This document shows, piece by piece, positions 23,651 through 25,405 of a stretch of 25,405 nucleotides of DNA. The translations under genes and the position numbers were made by a program. Every line of letters starts with the position of its first letter. The stretch's first letter is position 1. Origin of the DNA: DATMYQ01 sp035560935. Lineage in GTDB: Bacteria > Bacillota > Negativicutes > Sporomusales > Sporomusaceae. The stretch lies in contig DATMYQ010000239.1 in assembly GCA_035560935.1 (NCBI GenBank), positions 1 to 25,405 of the forward strand, in the 5' to 3' direction. Under the pieces are notes generated by a model. It was not told where the DNA came from, did no database searches, and saw only the letters and a list, made by a program, of their open reading frames with translations.

Positions 23651-23825
23651 AAAAACACCTCCTTGTTTTTTGCCTGTTCGGAAAGTATAAGTTCAAAACC
23701 AAGCTTAAGGAAGCCGCCCCCAACGGTTCCTGCAGCCGGTCATTATTTTATCGTTTACACCGCATCAAAGGCGAGCTTTCCCTCCCTCCGCTATGGTTGG
23801 ATGTATTCCCTGTGGTAAACAGATA

Positions 23826-23855
23826 ACAGCAGGCATCCGGAACGATGCCTGCTGT
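23826..23855 (-). terminator. Hairpin after the double-repeat protein gene
   Basis: Perfect 11-bp stem (ACAGCAGGCAT / ATGCCTGCTGT) with an 8-base loop, 20 bases beyond the stop codon. T-content after it on the minus strand is moderate (TATCTGTTT). Confidence 0.65.
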
Positions 23856-23875
23856 CCAATCCGCTGGCCGAAGCG

Positions 23876-24457
23876 TTACTCCCCGGCGGACTCCACGATG
23901 CGGATCCGATCCACCCGCTCGTCCCCATTTATAATAATCTCGAGATATTTGTTTTGTTGATAGTCCCACACGTAGTGCTGTTTGTCATTTCGGGCCACGG
24001 AACCAAAATTATAAATGCCGTACAGACTCATCATCTTTAACAGGGGATCGCCCACCTTCAGCCCCGACGGCGTCGCACACTGCCGGTCCGTGGTGTCAAT
24101 TTCCATCAGCCGTTCTTTGACAAAACTCAACACCAAGCCCTTTTCCGTCATAAACACGTCATAGAGCCGGCCATTCACCGCATTGCGATAGCTATGAATA
24201 TACTGCAGCGTTCCTGTCTGGCGAATGACCTTTTCGAAAGGATCCCCAATGCGGCAGGATCCCAGAACCAGGCCATCCAATGGAATTTCCCGGTTGGCGG
24301 CCATAACCGGTGCGATGATCAATGCGATCAGCACAGCCACACAAAGTACGGTAACCAACCCGTTTTTTAGTTTATCCCAGACAGAAATCCGCCGTACCCT
24401 GCTGCCAGCTGACCATTCCCGCCCATTTTTGTTCCAACCCGGTATTATTCCCGGCAT
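23876..24457 (-). CDS. Membrane-anchored or secreted protein with two internal repeats, function unknown
   Basis: A 193-residue product with a basic N-terminal tail, one hydrophobic segment (about 33-53, ending APVMAANRE, a possible signal-peptidase site or anchor), then about 135 residues outside the membrane. That part contains two related units. Unit 1 has RIGDPFEKVIRQTG, then GRLYDVFM, LVLSFVKERLMEID. Unit 2 has KVGDPLLKMMSLYG, then HYVWDYQ, LEIIINGDERVDRIRI. The G-D-P / helix / G / strand pattern resembles BamE/SmpA- and BLIP-like small folds, but I cannot name a family. The ATG at 24457 follows AGGTGAG at good spacing; the frame is open 14 codons further upstream. It is divergent from the LysE gene and probably transcribed alone. 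Confidence 0.7.
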   Translation of the reverse strand: MPGIIPGWNKNGREWSAGSRVRRISVWDKLKNGLVTVLCVAVLIALIIAPVMAANREIPLDGLVLGSCRIGDPFEKVIRQTGTLQYIHSYRNAVNGRLYDVFMTEKGLVLSFVKERLMEIDTTDRQCATPSGLKVGDPLLKMMSLYGIYNFGSVARNDKQHYVWDYQQNKYLEIIINGDERVDRIRIVESAGE

Positions 24458-24743
24458 CGTTCTCACCTGCCGATTCTGTTCAGAGTATAATGTTTTCACA
24501 ATTCCACATGAACCGATATTTTCCTGCTGGAAAACCGTTTTTTTTCTTTAACCCCGGGCACACTTTTCTCATTCAAAACATTCTCCTTGCTTTTTTCAGC
24601 CGCAACCACTCCGGTCAACGAAAAATTTCAGCCTGCTTCATTCCCTTTTTTTGTAAATGTTTGTCTGTTTTTTGTTATTTATGCAGGAAAATGCTGCCCC
24701 ATATCGAAACTATTTCATATTCTCGACGGGAAGGATGGATTTC

Positions 24744-25358
24744 ATGCTGGTTTATTTCCTTGCCGGCTGTACTTTTGGTCTGTCGGCCGGTTTCTCACCC
24801 GGTCCCCTGTTTGCCATGGTTATCTCGCAAACGATGAAACACGGTCTGAAAGAAGGCGTAAAAACCGCCCTGTCGCCGTTGCTTACCGATCTTCCCATTA
24901 TTATTCTGACCACCACGTTGCTGTCCTTCATCCAGGACCTCCAAACGATGCTGGGATTGATTTCTCTGGGAGGCGGACTGTTCCTCGCCCATCTGGCCTA
25001 CGAAAACATGATCACAGAACCTTCAGCCATTACCCATTCTGGGGAAAAAATCCGTTCCATTGCCCAGGGCGCCATGGTCAACGCACTCAGTCCCCATCCC
25101 TATTTATTCTGGATCACCGTCGGCAGTCCCATGCTCCTGGAAGCCTACAGCCACGGCGTTTTTGCACCGGCCCTGTTCATCGTCAGCTTTTACTTCAGCC
25201 TGGTGGGCGCCAAAATTCTGCTGGCCGTCACCGTCAACAGCTCACGGGATTTTCTGACGGGTAAACTGTACAGCGGTATTCTGAAAACACTGGGGATCAT
25301 CGTGGCGGCGTTTTCGCTGCTGTTATTTAAAGAAGCCTGGGATATATTGATGCATTGA
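24744..25358 (+). CDS. LysE-family amino-acid or metabolite exporter
   Basis: A 204-residue inner-membrane protein with about six hydrophobic helices. It opens with the LysE/RhtB pattern: a first helix ending in FSPGPLFAMVISQTMKHG, followed by KEGVKTALSPLLTDLPII. Residues in the middle (SPHPYLFWITVGSP) and the last helix (LGIIVAAFSLLLFKEAW) also fit. The family exports amino acids such as lysine, threonine or homoserine lactones; the substrate here is unknown. I chose the ATG at 24744, with AAGGA nine bases before it; an ATG at 24735 is also possible but overlaps that ribosome site, and the frame is open back to 24657. The remaining 47 bases to the window end show no feature. Confidence 0.87.
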   Translation: MLVYFLAGCTFGLSAGFSPGPLFAMVISQTMKHGLKEGVKTALSPLLTDLPIIILTTTLLSFIQDLQTMLGLISLGGGLFLAHLAYENMITEPSAITHSGEKIRSIAQGAMVNALSPHPYLFWITVGSPMLLEAYSHGVFAPALFIVSFYFSLVGAKILLAVTVNSSRDFLTGKLYSGILKTLGIIVAAFSLLLFKEAWDILMH

Positions 25359-25405
25359 TTCATTGGCAGTCCTTTGTAAACACTTTCTCCAGTCTTTCTG
25401 ACACC

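Overview
The window is ordinary, gene-dense chromosome from a Firmicutes-type bacterium. The main evidence is regulatory: a complete tyrosine T-box leader before tyrS, a ydaO-class cyclic di-AMP riboswitch before a KimA-type potassium importer, an RNase J gene with a TTG start, strong AGGAGG-type ribosome sites and compact intrinsic terminators. Base composition is moderately GC-rich. A Negativicutes / Sporomusaceae-like anaerobe is my best guess from gene style, but nothing here proves the family. I saw no rRNA, tRNA, CRISPR array, insertion sequence or prophage.

Left part (1-5.5 kb): a FadR-type GntR regulator on the + strand, then leftward genes for a 70-residue protein of unknown function, a stand-alone RecF/AbiEii-like ATPase whose Walker B motif is altered, and an MFS exporter. 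The exporter is divergent from an unrecognised 98-residue protein, with a 22-bp imperfect palindrome over its -10 box. A DUF3592-type membrane protein converges on the small gene, and a bidirectional terminator lies between them.

Middle part (5.7-12.3 kb, all +): a 5-oxoprolinase operon in the order pxpB-pxpC-pxpA, which returns 5-oxoproline to glutamate; a PIN-PhoH ATPase preceded by three TTAACA-like boxes at exact 11-bp spacing, which look like a PhoP (Pho) box; and the c-di-AMP riboswitch with kimA.

Right-centre (12.3-20.9 kb, all -): rarD, tyrS behind its T-box, a transmembrane methyl-accepting chemotaxis protein, a metallo-beta-lactamase-fold protein, RNase J with a predicted structured 5' leader of about 214 nt, and a second EamA transporter. 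Right end (21.1-25.4 kb): a small soluble chemoreceptor (+), a DASS-family anion symporter (-), a membrane-anchored protein with two internal repeats (-), and a LysE-type exporter (+).

Apart from pxpBCA, most genes look like single-gene transcription units separated by hairpins. The window holds no obvious new multi-gene system. Its interest is in regulatory RNA and DNA (riboswitch platform, T-box, Pho box, RNase J leader) and in proteins with altered or unusual architecture (the ATPase, the PhoH Walker A, the double-repeat protein, the short soluble receptor).
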